From NCBI GenBank assembly GCA_022478985.1, contig JAKSZP010009520.1, forward strand, positions 39,656-103,655: 64,000 bases of DNA, written 5' to 3'. This DNA comes from Massospora cicadina. Taxonomy: Eukaryota > Entomophthoromycota > Entomophthoromycetes > Entomophthorales > Entomophthoraceae. The notes beneath the pieces were generated by a model that saw only the letters and a program-made list of their open reading frames with translations, made no database searches and was not told the DNA's origin. Of this stretch, positions 10,435 to 20,640 are shown piece by piece. The position numbers were made by a program, and so were the translations under genes. Position 1 is the first letter of the stretch, and each line of letters starts with the position of its first letter.

Positions 10435-11333
10435 TCAGGAAAAATAAGCGATTGGATGTTCAAGACCATTGTGGTCCTGAAGCAGCACTGCGCCCACTTC
10501 TACTGATGAAGCATCACATGTGATGATATACAGTTTGGTGGGATCAGCGTGTTTCAAAATGGGAGGAGACATGAACACCTCCTCAATCGATTCAAACGCC
10601 TGCTGGCATTTGGGGTCCAACAAAACGGTACATTTTTTCCCGTGAGGGGATGGAGTGGAGCGGCCAACTGGGAAAGTGCGGGGGAAAATTTCTTCAAAAA
10701 AATGATAGTTCCCAAGAAACTCTAAAGTTGCTTCTGTGTAGTTGGAGTTGGCCATTCTCAGATTGCATCTAATTTTTTGGGAGGGATAGCAACACCTTCT
10801 TTTAGAACCAGGTTTCCAAGAAATGTGACCTCTTCCTTATAAAACTCGCACTTGGAAGCTTTGAGGAACAGCCCTGCTTTATACAAAGCGACCACCACCG
10901 CTTCCAAGTTGATAGCATGTTGTTTGGGAGTTGGGGAATGAACTAGGATATCATCAATGTATGCAATAGCACAAGAGAACTGGAGATCCCCTAACGCGTT
11001 GTCAATCATTCATCGAAATGTAGCGGGAGCATTTTTCAACCCAAAGGGCATTACACGAAATTGAAAAATGCCTCGCCTCATTCAGATTGCGGTCAACCAT
11101 TCCTGTCCTTCCATCACCTGAATTTGGTTGAAAGCGTTCACCAGATCAAGTTTTGAAAACACACGGGATTTGGCAATTGCCTGACTGATTGTCTGCTCTA
11201 AAGGCAATGGGTAGGGATCTGTAACTGTTATTTTGTTCAGGTGACCGTAATCTATGCAAGGACGAGTGATCCATCCAATTTTCTTGCAAAGACAATAGGG
11301 GAGGCGATGGGGGAGGTTTCTTTGAATAACCAA
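10435..11333 (-). pseudogene. Element B reverse transcriptase and RNase H start
   Basis: Three minus-strand frames cover RT: 11082-11333 has RPCIDYGHLNKITVTDPYPLP and FSKLDLVNAFNQIQV; 10758-11009 has the intact catalytic box AYIDDILVHS and the thumb CEFYKEEVTFLGN; 10435-10755 carries the tether and the first RNase H strand (LYIITCDASSVEVGAVL). Between 11009 and 11082 the frame is broken but the FGLKNAPATF-like segment is recognisable. Order and motifs are those of Ty3/Gypsy. The element would copy its RNA in cytoplasmic particles; the frameshifts prevent this. Confidence 0.8.
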
Positions 11334-11470
11334 CCTTTTTTTAACATATCATCCAACCAGGTATTGAGTGCAACCTCTTCCTCCACTGTATGAGAATACA
11401 ACGGGCAGTTAATGTTCACCAATTCCACGGTTTTCCAAAATCCACAATCATACCTAGTATGTTTTGGCAG

Positions 11471-12704
11471 TCAGTCCACTTTTTCCATGTCGAAGATTCC
11501 CCAATATTGCATTAAGATTTTGGGAAAATTGGCCGGAATGCCCGCAGAAGTAAATAAGGTAGTGATAGAGCTGGTCCCTTGTATTTTTTTGAGGGTTTTG
11601 ATCAAAGGGTACTCTCCCTCTGAATCATCATTGGTAAACGACAATGTCTTAGACTCTAAATGAATCTTCACATGTTGTTGACGCCACCATCCCACACCCA
11701 AGATCACCGGGAATACCAAGTTCAGCATGGCCAAAAAAATGATCGCAGAAGTTATATTGGTGGATTGAGAAGTGTATTGGCTGGCAAATTACATATGAAG
11801 ACTGGTAAGCAGAAGAGGCCACCATTACTGAGGAACCCACATCCATTTCCAATTTTAATTGCTGTGCCAACTCAACGCTCATGAAGTTCCCCGCTGCTCT
11901 GGTATTCACCAGAGCTTCGAAGTAGACATGATGTGGACTGATACTGATTTTCATAGGGACAAGGAAATAAGTGGAATTCTGTTTATTGGGAGATTTGACC
12001 AACTCATGGGCGACTGAAGAAATAACAGGTATGTTGGGACCAGGGTCAGGGTTCTTAGCTGGGGCGAAAATTGGAAGTACAAGTGCAGGAGAAATCATTT
12101 CTTCTGTCTGGGCTTGAACAGAATCATTCATATTTAACTCCAGAAATGCCAACTCGGACTTGGGGGTTATGGCAGGGTTAGGACCCACTTCAACTGCTAT
12201 TCTGGTATTGGGCGCACCAACTACATCTTTGTTAGGAAATCCTATCATAAAGTTCCCCTTCTGATATGGGGAAACGTGGCGAGGTAACGCTTTGATAGTA
12301 GTTGTGGTGGCACATATTTGATTTACTGGTTCCTGGATGGTAGACCAGGCCACATGATGAGCGGAAACTGAATCCAAGCTCGCTCTAAAGACTTCCTGAA
12401 GCATATCAATAGATAGGCCCAACGCAGAAGCCAGCTCACGAAAGGTAGAAATCAGAGAAGCCAAACTAGGGGCATCAACCATGGTTAGGAGTAGTCTGAA
12501 TAAGTGGTCTGATTGGGACACATGGGGCTTTAAAGCGGCTGATACAACAGCCACCAGGGGAATGGAGTCTCCTTCTTGTGAGGAATAACGCAAAAGGCTT
12601 CTCACCCAACGGCGGGCATCTCTATTCACGGTGTCCAACAATGCGAGACCTTGTTGGGCTTGAAATATTGCAGAAGCATTACTGAGTGCGATTGTTGTCT
12701 GCAT
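11471..12704 (-). pseudogene. Element B gag-like region and aspartic protease
   Basis: A 351-codon frame (11649-12704) followed, after a frameshift, by 11471-11734. The first 200 residues are a helical, Leu/Ala-rich gag-like region without a CCHC knuckle. The protease follows: the fold around YFEALVNTRAAGNFMS matches the Gypsy active site, but the catalytic Asp-Ser-Gly triplet reads Asn-Thr-Arg. After the frameshift come VILGVGWWRQQ and HLESKTLSF, the usual C-terminal protease motifs. Two G-to-A changes would explain the D-to-N and G-to-R replacements. The protease is therefore dead even if the frame were open. Confidence 0.75.
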
Positions 12705-12745
12705 TTGTACTTCAGCGAGAGCGTCGAGAACCAGATTGGCGATTC

Positions 12746-13486
12746 TTAGGAGGGGATACTTGATCCTTTTCCTGGGCTGGAGAAAGTAAGTGAAGATGCA
12801 GTCTTCACATCTTGAGTGGCTTGTTGAAGGTTTCCCAAAATAGAGCAGATGCTTCTCCCAAAGTCAGGAAGTGACCAAACAAACAAAAAACAACACACGA
12901 CTGATTGTATGTTCATCTGGTAGAGGGTAACCACTGTGGCGCCCAATCCAAAAACCAAGGCGGAAGTGGCTGGAAGTAATAGTTGGTCAATTATGTCATG
13001 GAAACGGCAGAAGAAGTTTAGACCAGCCTGCCAGTCAGGATATGTGAACACCCAAAAAGCAAGCCAGAATGCCAGAGGCATTGTCAACCATCCAACTTGA
13101 TATGGAGCTGGGAAATGTGATACCACAAAGTGGTGGTGTAACAACAGGGTAAAAAGTATCCCAGCGGCAAACCACACTGAACCCATTCCCAACTCAGTGG
13201 TTCTAACTGCAGGAGGTGGGATTACTGGGACAGTCTCACCGAGATTCTTGGCTTGAGAGGCCAACTCATTGGGGGCGATAGGGAGATGGATTCTCTATAT
13301 CCATTGTTGTACATAGGGCCATAAGATCCCCATGAATTGTTGTCAGAAATTCATAAGAGCGGGGTTGTAAAACCAAAAGTGTCAGACTTGCTGGGCCCAA
13401 TCGATGATAGAGGGAGCCATGGTGACCAAAAGAATTGGTAAAGCACACTTAAAGTGTGGGGCAACAGACCACCAGGGAAATGCCAT
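12746..13486 (-). pseudogene. ORF-b: membrane-leader ORF, 5' LTR into gag region of element B
   Basis: From the first ATG after the inferred RNA start (13486) one frame runs through R-U5, across the LTR end at 12994, to 12746. It is interrupted by two TGA codons and one TAG; the last 172 codons (12746-13264) are open. Hydrophobic segments lie around WFAAGILFTLLLHHHFVVSHF and MPLAFWLAFWVF in the LTR, and LVFGLGATVVTLY plus VVCCFLFVWSL in the internal domain, so up to four membrane helices are possible. The gag ORF starts 42 bp downstream in another frame. It could be the LTR-encoded N-terminus of Gag or an independent leader protein; the family is not recognised. Similar ORFs occur at 17210, 27684 and 60610. 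Confidence 0.55.
12982..12992 (-). promoter_or_regulatory. Element B primer-binding site, self-priming type
   Basis: One base after the 5' LTR end the minus strand reads AATTGACCAAC. It is the exact reverse complement of GTTGGTCAATT at the inferred 5' end of the transcript. No TGG..., tRNA-type site is present here, unlike family A, E and G2 elements in this window. In Tf1/sushi chromoviruses the 5' end of the RNA folds back and is cut to prime minus-strand DNA; this arrangement is the same. Confidence 0.65.
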
Positions 13487-13563
13487 CTGGGATGCGGTCA
13501 GAATGGAAAATAAAGAAAATTTGATTTTTTTGGCAAAAATTTATTGGGAAAGGAAAGTAAGAA

Positions 13564-13606
13564 AATTGACCAACAATTTTCTCAGTACCATGCAACTGAT
13601 TAAATA
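13564..13606 (-). promoter_or_regulatory. Element B core promoter and inferred RNA start
   Basis: Minus strand TATTTAA at 13606-13600, then about 32 bp to GTTGGTCAATT at 13574-13564. The spacing is normal for an RNA polymerase II TATA box. The start site is supported independently because those 11 bases are the exact complement of the site next to the LTR (12982-12992). The same motif is present in the 3' LTR, and near 17148 in a solo LTR. Confidence 0.6.
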
Positions 13607-13971
13607 GTGGTCAATTGGGTAGTGACAGGATGGGGTCAGGGCCCGCAAATTCGACCTAACCAGCAAATTGTTCAGGAATGGGGGGTTTATTCTCTGGGAA
13701 CTGACATCACAGAATTTGGCAGTGGGCTGAGTCTCTGTTGGTTCGACCTCAAACATCTGAACCAGGTCTTGACTACATTTCCAATGATTAGCATGATGGC
13801 GTTTGGCCCGATGGGCGATGGGAATTCCCCAAGGCCATCCCTTATAGGGATGGGTCCATTTGGTTGGGAATGGGTTTGGGACAGCCAACCTGCCCACGCT
13901 CAGTCATTTAACCATTAGTTTGGTCAACAGCAGCACATCGGGCGCAACGCCCAAATTACTATCTGAGGGCT

Positions 13972-14289
13972 TCAAACCCCATCTATAGCGCCCAATATTT
14001 TTTTAACTGGTTTGGAGATAGAATTGGAACTGTTGGGCAATCCGGCCAATATCTCATTCTTCATGCTTTTACAGCCATTCAAATTTTGGGCATCAGCCAG
14101 ATTGCTGGCTGAATTAGATCCAGCCAATTTCAGTTCGGTAATCTCAGCACAGATTTCACTAATTCCCCACAACAGTTCTGCTGAGGTAAGTGTGGGTATT
14201 GGGGGTGGGATCCAAAGCGGACGAGCTGTTACCCATCGCTCATCTACTATGTGAGTGAGGTCGCCCTGAGTGATGAGAGGTACCGCCAT
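13972..14289 (-). CDS. ORF-a in element B 5' LTR (U3), function unknown
   Basis: A 105-codon hydrophilic ORF within U3. Near its start it has GDLTHIVDERWVTARPL, followed by a Pro-rich patch and a Leu/Glu/Ile stretch that may form a short helix, then a Ser/Asn-rich tail. A fragment with the pattern LPDLRHTVDQLWVQAKYA is found at the same relative place in the solo LTR 16689-17539 (frame near 16785-16845), suggesting conservation beyond one element. Because it lies upstream of the transcription start here, it could only be expressed from the 3' LTR copy or from another promoter. No known family is recognised. Confidence 0.45.
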   Translation of the reverse strand: MAVPLITQGDLTHIVDERWVTARPLWIPPPIPTLTSAELLWGISEICAEITELKLAGSNSASNLADAQNLNGCKSMKNEILAGLPNSSNSISKPVKKILGAIDGV

Positions 14290-14364
14290 CCTCTTCAGTA
14301 TCTTTTTTTCAGGAATGGGAAGATGACCTGATTGAGAGCCAAAGGATGTTCCCTGAGACTTACA

Positions 14365-14369
14365 TAATC
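14365..14369. repeat. Target-site duplication of element B, right copy
   Basis: TAATC immediately after ...CTTACA; identical to 7140-7144. Removing B and one copy rejoins the RT frame of element C. Confidence 0.85.
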
Positions 14370-15960
14370 ATTGTAAAACTGGATTGATGAGATCCAGATG
14401 ATTGGTTAAAGGTTTTTGAGAACACAGTTATGTCATCTAGGAAGACAATCATGGAGCTCAGTTTGAGATCTTACATGATATGATCTATCTCCCATTAAAT
14501 TAGGCAGGCATGTTGTATAATTCCTGAATGGAGCCGGGTAAGTTGAAAAAGTCCTAATATGTATACCAACGCGCATTTTATGGTCCTCTGGCTATAAATC
14601 CATCTTCCAATAGCCACTGGTGAGGTCCATTTTGGAGAAGAATTTGAGCTGGAGAGTCATGCCAAATCATTGTCTACTTATGCAACGGTATAGTTGTCCT
14701 TCTTCATGAGGCTGTTTAGTTTCAAGTAATCCATCACTATTATGTGACCACTATTATCCTTTTTTATAAGTAATAGTGGTGATGACCAGGGAGTATGCGA
14801 GGGCACAAGTAAGCCGGCATCCAATAGTTGCTTAAGCTCAGTCTTCATGTATTGCTTCTCTACCTTTTAATTCATATATAACTTTAATCATATGGGGTTA
14901 GTCTCCTACGTCAATGCTATGTGTTCAGTTCTTCATGTGGCCATAGCCAACATTTGATGTTAAGAAACATTTGGATAACCTTCAAGTAGTTGATGCACCT
15001 TCTCAAGTTCCTCATGATTTAACTTATTGGATATTTGGACTGAGGAATGGCACAGATTAAATTATTGGTGGTAGGCCCAAATCAATATGAGTATTAATGG
15101 AATGTACTTTATCAATTTCACTAATTGGAATTAATTGTCCTTTTTCAATCACTAGGTGTTTCTTGACCAAGATAATTTTACTAGTTAAGTTTTCTAGTAG
15201 TAGCATAATAGGCCTTTGGTAAGATGGGTCAAGGACTTCTGGTAAATTTCTTGGTTCAAATCTACTGACTCCATTGGCACTAGTGATAAGTAGCAAGCAG
15301 TTTGTGGGTATCTTCATGGTCATGTTGGAAAGAACCACCCTCTTCTCCTATGGTTTATTTTTTACCTCCTCATTAGCATATAATGGTATGCCATCTGCTC
15401 ATCTGCTGAGTTGGGGAGCTTTTTCATATTTCTATTAGTATTATGATATTGTAAGTACAAAGCAGAGACAGGGTTTCTCAAAATTAGACAAAATCAATTC
15501 TTAATTGCTGAATTCTTTATTATAAGTACAAGAAGAACTTCATTGTTGATGAGTGATATATAGCCTCAATTAAGTTGATAACTCCTTTTATTTGATCATA
15601 AATTGTGTCCCAATGAGTATATCAATCTGGCTATTATCCAGGATGATTATAGGAGCTGAAAAAAACTAGTTTAAAATTTTAGATTGGCAAGGAAGAGTAG
15701 ACACCAATTGATTTGGTGTTGTTCAGACCTGCAGTGGTATACCCCCGGTGTACATGGGGCCAGGAGTGAATTTGATCTTCTTAATGAGCTGGGATGAGAC
15801 AACATTGATTGCAATTCCATGTCCAAGATAGTCACTACTCTGATTTTCTAAATCACCATTTCTACTTTGGTAATGGTTTATCCAAACTTTAGTGGTAGGG
15901 ATAAAACCTCTTTATAGCAGAACGCTGCGTTGAGCTTTCTAGCAGTTTCAGGATATTTCT
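14370..15960 (-). pseudogene. Gypsy element C: protease and N-terminal RT
   Basis: Read on the minus strand. 15057-15338 is homologous to C-prime 63368-63595 (ILDPAYQRPI against VLDPSYQRPI, then LLLENLTSKIILVKKH). The RT follows, with VMDYLKLN-like text near 14720 and LDDITVFSKTF near 14410-14440. Joined across element B, the RT reads on into 7139 as ...VLQ, stop, LWENCIKLKTEK. The protease region to the right of 15338 is heavily decayed. Stops and frameshifts are frequent, so this copy is old. Confidence 0.65.
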
Positions 15961-16688
15961 TCTTTAACTTCATTGAAATATGTACATTTGAGAGGAGTCA
16001 GAACAACAAGCAAGGTACTGATCATCATCATTGGATTAATCAATTATTTTTGGGCACCTAGTAACATGATTGAGGTAAGTGTTCTCCAGGACCTGGGCAT
16101 TATTGCTATTTTTGGAATCAACCAATCTTCAATTTCATTTCAGTGAGTGTACCTAAAATTTAATAACATGTGTACTCATAATTCCCTTCAGAGACATTGC
16201 TAAGATTATTTTCAATGCACATGATGTGAGAGACTGGCAATGTTTCATTTTCAGGTGTTTTAGGTTGGTCAACTTTAATGACACATGACCCTATGCGACT
16301 GCCCTTTTCCCTGCTCAACAAGGTCAAGGTTCTACTTAAAGCACTTTTTTTGGTGTATTATTCTTCTTACGATACTTGCACTTGAGCTTCTCCATCCTTT
16401 TGGGTTTGGTTTCCTCTATGATTTACACTTTGGGTTTTTGGAAGCCTTTTAGGAGGTTTTTGGCTTGTGTATAATAACCATAACGAGCAGGGCTTCTTTA
16501 TTGTCAAGGACATAGTTGAAGCTTTGTTTATCTGATTTGATGTGCATGGCTAGGTCTAGATTACCATGTAAACCAGAAACAATAGCAACTACGGAATTAT
16601 CTAGTCTGAGCACTTTAAAGTCATAAGAGTTTGAGCCTTGATATATAAGCAATCTGCAAAATAGGCTAAGGTTTCAGTTCAGCAAATC
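15961..16688 (-). pseudogene. Gypsy element C: gag remnant, left part
   Basis: Minus-strand gag region with short open pieces (for example 16449-16652) and a basic stretch near 16380-16440 in place of a nucleocapsid. Assigned to gag by position between the protease and the 5' end rather than by a clear motif. Interrupted at 16689 by a solo LTR. Confidence 0.4.
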
Positions 16689-17539
16689 TGTCATGGTTAA
16701 ATGACATGATATTGGGACCAACCCCAAGGATAAGGCTGGGAGACAGGAGGCCCAAAAAGTGAAGCTTCTGGCCCTCCCTGACCTCAGGCACACAGTAGAC
16801 CAACTCTGGGTACAAGCCAAATATGCCCAGGTTGGTACAAGTGAGGTGCCTAACGCCCAGCCCCTTGCGTCAGCCTAAGCGTTAAAATGGATGGTTTACT
16901 CTATTAATGCTGATGGTTTGATTCAGTTAGTTGAGGAACGGGGTTTCAAAACCCGTTCCATCTATGAAATTATGCGTTTGGGTTAGATACAACGTCAATC
17001 AATTACTCATTTGAAGTCAGTGTTGGTGTATTCTACCAATTCAGATGGGAGTGTCTGCCTATTGATGAATTGGTGCTTAGTACCACTTTGGCAGACCCTG
17101 AATTACCCCAATGATGTTTATTTTGATTTTTGTGACCAAAATTCCTTGTTGGTCAACTTCTCACAATAAATCTTTCCCGTTTTTCCCATTTTTACTTATA
17201 TCATTTTGAATGATCCTGTGCACAGACCTCTTTGAGGAGGTCTTGCACTACATTCGCCATACTATTTTACATATGATACAGTTAGCCCCTAGTGCACCAT
17301 TAGTTCGCTCAGGTTCCCTCCAACCTGGGACGCTTAACCCTATACCCTTTGTGCACCACGTTGTTTTTGGTGTGGTATTTTTTATAATGATCGCACTCTT
17401 TCCCTTAAGTTGTTATTGCTCCAACACCCTCTGCTGGGCTCTAGTAACTTTGGTACTAACAGCTATTTTCCATGCGTGGGCTCTGTGCATAATGCACCAC
17501 CACGCTGAAAACAGGAGAGTTATAGACACTCTCCTTACA
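16689..17539 (+). mobile_element. Solo LTR related to element B, inside element C gag
   Basis: An 851 bp segment with TGTCATGG...CTCCTTACA ends, flanked by AAATC on the left and AAAGC on the right (a 5 bp duplication with one mismatch). It contains the inferred RNA-start motif GTTGGTCAA (17148-17156), a U3 fragment resembling ORF-a (pattern DLRHTVDQLWV near 16785-16845) and ORF-b (17210-17548) in the same order as element B. The overall nucleotide match to B is weak, so it is a related but different LTR lineage. Confidence 0.6.
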
Positions 17540-17548
17540 AAAGCGTAA
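17210..17548 (+). CDS. ORF-b of solo LTR: two-helix membrane protein, unknown
   Basis: An intact 112-codon ORF that begins 62 bp after the GTTGGTCAA motif and ends 9 bp beyond the LTR end, so its frame is open across the LTR terminus. The first half is mildly polar. The second half has two strong hydrophobic stretches, HHVVFGVVFFIMIALFPLS and LCWALVTLVLTAIFHAWAL, separated by a short Cys-rich turn (CYCSNTLC), and ends in a His-rich, basic tail. It occupies the same place as ORF-b of element B. The function is unknown. In a complete element it would lead toward gag. Confidence 0.5.
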   Translation: MILCTDLFEEVLHYIRHTILHMIQLAPSAPLVRSGSLQPGTLNPIPFVHHVVFGVVFFIMIALFPLSCYCSNTLCWALVTLVLTAIFHAWALCIMHHHAENRRVIDTLLTKA

Positions 17549-19640
17549 TCTTCATGATGGCCTGTTTCTTCATGCACAAACTTTGCTTGATGCCAAATTC
17601 CTTGATAATCTTTTATTTCACTTCCCTCCAAGTTTTCAGGTTGTCCATGTAGGGTACCATAACTCCAGAGCCATATAGTTTAAATAAGACAAGATATTCT
17701 TAACCCTACGATCAGTTGCACTTCCAATAATGGCTTCATAGACATAGGAAAAATGTGATATTCCCCTATCCATGCGTAAACTTAACTTTAAGGTAGGTTA
17801 GAAAGTAATGGCTTTTACTTCTGTGACACCATGTGCTCTGGTAGCTTCTAATTCAGTTAATTAATACTTATATAATTCTTCTCAACTTGTTGAGTGAGTC
17901 AGTGAATTTGTTTTTAAATCGGGTTAAAATGTTTATCCATTTCTTCAAGAGTAAGTTTTGGTATGACATCCAGAAAATTAATTATCTTCTCACTAATGTC
18001 TTTATCATTCTCCAGGTTCTTACCGTGGATGTCAAAAGCATTGATTTTTTGACTAGAGGTAGAGTTGTAAGTTTGTAAGAGCTTTTTCTAATATTCTAAT
18101 ACTCCAATACACCAGTTTAAGTCCACCTAATCTCTTTGCATTCAGTGCTTTGAGGAGGCTTTTCCATCTTGGCTTTTAATTCTTCCATGAGAGTGTTCCA
18201 GCGTGGTTCAACTTCATCAAGATGATGGTAAATCTGATTAATATCTTCTCAACTAGGTAATTTAATTCTACTATTGCTCTCCAATTTTTAGAGTCACTCA
18301 GTGATTGAGTGAGTAGCCACATGAGTTGTATGGGAAACCAGATACTTCTCAACACAGGCTACTCAAAAATAAGGTTCTGAGGTACTGACTTAGCCTCAGA
18401 AGTTTGATGGGCTTCAAGATCATCAAATATCATATGGCTTGCTATAGTTGGAACTTGAGGTGCTTTATCTATTCTTCCTCATTAAACGAAAAGTAAAATT
18501 ATGGCCACTATATCACCTTGAACTTCAGCATCTTGCCATCAAAGCTCTTGGGAAAAATCATCAATTAGTTTTTGGGTCATTACATTAGACTCTGCAATGC
18601 CCTTTATTAGGGGTTCCATGCTTCTCCACATACTTAATGACTTCAGAATCGGTGGTCCCCATTTGGTTATAGGTTGGATGATATAGGAATAATTTGCTTT
18701 GATCAATCAGTATCCAACCCCTGTAATTTTGAGATACCAAATTATATCCTCTTCATAAGCCACTCTCAACACCCCTTGGGTATTGTGGAGTGATGAAGCT
18801 CCTCATTATTTACCCTTAATAAATGCACAATTTGGTAAACCACTTGGTATATGAATTGCATGATGTAATGGGATAGATTTGCACTTGAATTATATGTCTC
18901 TGTGAGTGCACTAGTACTATATAAATTAATGAGAGACCTTTCCATGGCGGATGCCCTTTTGCGGCTGGCTCTTTCTACTGGGTTTATGGTTCCTCAGATT
19001 AAGTCTTGAACCCCTACATTTGAAACAGGGTTAGATGTCAGGATTTTTGGAGTTCGTTGGATTTTCCAAAACTTCTTAAAAAAGAGATTAAGGGCAGGCT
19101 TCCATTTTATCTTCTTCACAGTTTCCATTGTGCATCCAGTAGATTAAATATCAATAAAATTATTTTCCATGGCGTGATAATCTAGATGCAGGATTTGTTA
19201 AGCAATTGCTGCCCCAAGTAATGAGCACCAGCCTGTAGGGCTTCAGTTTTGAATGGCTAAACGGTGCTGTGCCAAGTAGCCTGACAGTTGCTATTTGGTT
19301 TAAGTCTAAGGCTTTAAAAAGTAAATCATTTTATTTTTAGGGTGCCAAGTCATGATTAGGTCCCATCAACTAGAGTACCTTCCTGATTAGTAGGGGAAGC
19401 ACTTATATAGCCAAGGTACTAATTTGAGATCCTAGATAAATGGTTTAGCATAATAGAAAATAGCTTTTAAGGTTCTTTGTTTTTTATATAACAATATAAT
19501 CTTGATAATAAAATGAATAATAAATTTATTACTCTGCTATCTGAATTAATGCTACTCATTGGACACTGCTTCATGGTCTATGAATACCTTTGTAGCTTAA
19601 ATTTTATAGATAAAAATGTACCATGAATAACCCAATTGGA
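17540..19640 (-). pseudogene. Gypsy element C: gag remnant, right part
   Basis: Minus-strand remnants with many stops but recognisable long acidic and Leu-rich stretches (for example near 18000-18350 and 18400-18800) typical of a decayed Gypsy gag. No zinc knuckle was found. From 19150 to 19640 the sequence becomes AT-rich with no coding trace, probably the 5' leader or LTR of C. Confidence 0.4.
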
Positions 19641-20534
19641 TGATAATTGGTACCACTTAAGATGACTATCAATCAGATTCCAGATCTTTACTCTTTTGAG
19701 GTTGTGGATAAAATTACTGGCTTATGTCACCTGATATATTGGTCACCTGATATTCAGATGATCCTCAGCTTTGGCTAATCTAGATTTTATCTCATGGTAC
19801 TTTGGGCTCAATTCAGTTCAATGAAAATTCCCTAGTATGAATTTGAGCCCTACCAACTAGAATTTAATATAAATTTAATCAAAGGGTCTTGAAAATTTTA
19901 CCAGCTTATGCTTTTCCCAATACATTCTTATACCAGTGAATTTTTTGGGGATGATCCTCAATATCATTCATTGATTATAATAACTTTTAGGCTTCCATGG
20001 AGGGAGCTCCAACTTAGTATTTAATTATTTGGAGCCATGTCAATGACTTTTAGGCTCTCAAGAAGTGAGCTTCAAATTAGCATCAGTGATTAATTCAATG
20101 ATTCAACTTCTATGAGCTATTGGATTCTCCATGATAGTTTAGTTTACTGGCTCAAGGGCATAATCACCTAGACTTGGAAATTGAGCTGAGAGAAATTCCA
20201 ACCAATATCATGTCAAAGGGTGCAGCCAATGAATAAAAGCATTCCCCAGTAACTGATGCCGGTGATTCTAATAGGTGGAGGCTAGGTTGCTAAGGATGTC
20301 ATATATATATGAAAATAATCTCACATAAAATCATCTTGTTCTTGGTCTTACTATACTTTGTGAGTAATTAGTTTAGCTATTGTAGGGTGGAAGTGCCTAA
20401 TACTATAGTTGAACAAGGGCCAAGTTTTGGCTGAACCATTACTGGCTCAGCTTTGTGTTTCCTGTCATCATACAGGAAGTTGTGTTAGTTAATAAATAAA
20501 CCATATGAACCTATGCAGTGACCACCTTTCAACA
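19641..20534 (+). mobile_element. LTR of family E, copy E1
   Basis: Homologous to E2 at 56820-57470 over the 3' half: the stretches around ATAGTTTAGTTTACTGGCTC, CTGATGCCGGTGATTCT and TTCTTGGTCTTACTATA all have counterparts. It ends ...CTTTCAACA at 20534. The left boundary is uncertain. The left half contains repeated boxes near GTCAATGACTTTTAGGCT (19985, 20040), loosely like the box repeated in family A. No primer-binding site follows; instead a pol tail on the minus strand abuts it, so E1 is probably solo or truncated. Confidence 0.5.
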
Positions 20535-20640
20535 ATGGGATTTCTTTAACCCCCTTTTCTGGTCTAGACGTCAATTTTTATCTTGGCGTTCAATTGATTA
20601 ATATTCTTCCTGTCATGTCTGATACTCTGGTATCTGACAG
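20535..20640 (-). pseudogene. Gypsy pol tail like element C, next to LTR E1
   Basis: About 100 bp matching the end of pol of element C at 2440-2560, including the A/G-rich tract AGAAAAGGGGGTTAAAG. Nothing coding remains to the right. It shows a second, mostly lost copy of the C family. Confidence 0.45.

Larger units (their letters stand above)
7145..14364 (-). mobile_element. Complete chromovirus-type Ty3/Gypsy element B, 7220 bp
   Basis: The element runs right to left: 5' LTR 12994-14364, self-priming site, membrane-leader/gag/protease, RT-RNase H, integrase, chromodomain, polypurine tract (AGAAAAAGGTAAGGG), 3' LTR 7145-8516. LTR ends are TGTAAG...CATGACA. A perfect 5 bp duplication, TAATC, flanks it (7140-7144 and 14365-14369). 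It interrupts the reverse transcriptase of element C, so B is younger than C. The LTRs differ unevenly: roughly 10% over the 200 bp at their 3' end, and a few percent elsewhere by eye, so the insertion is not recent. Several catalytic residues are lost. Confidence 0.9.
12994..14364 (-). repeat. Element B 5' LTR (1371 bp)
   Basis: Same structure as 7145-8516. TATTTAA (13606 to 13600, minus strand) precedes the motif GTTGGTCAATT (13574 to 13564) by about 32 bp, so this motif is the likely RNA 5' end. The leader ORF starts at the first ATG downstream (13486). Confidence 0.9.
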
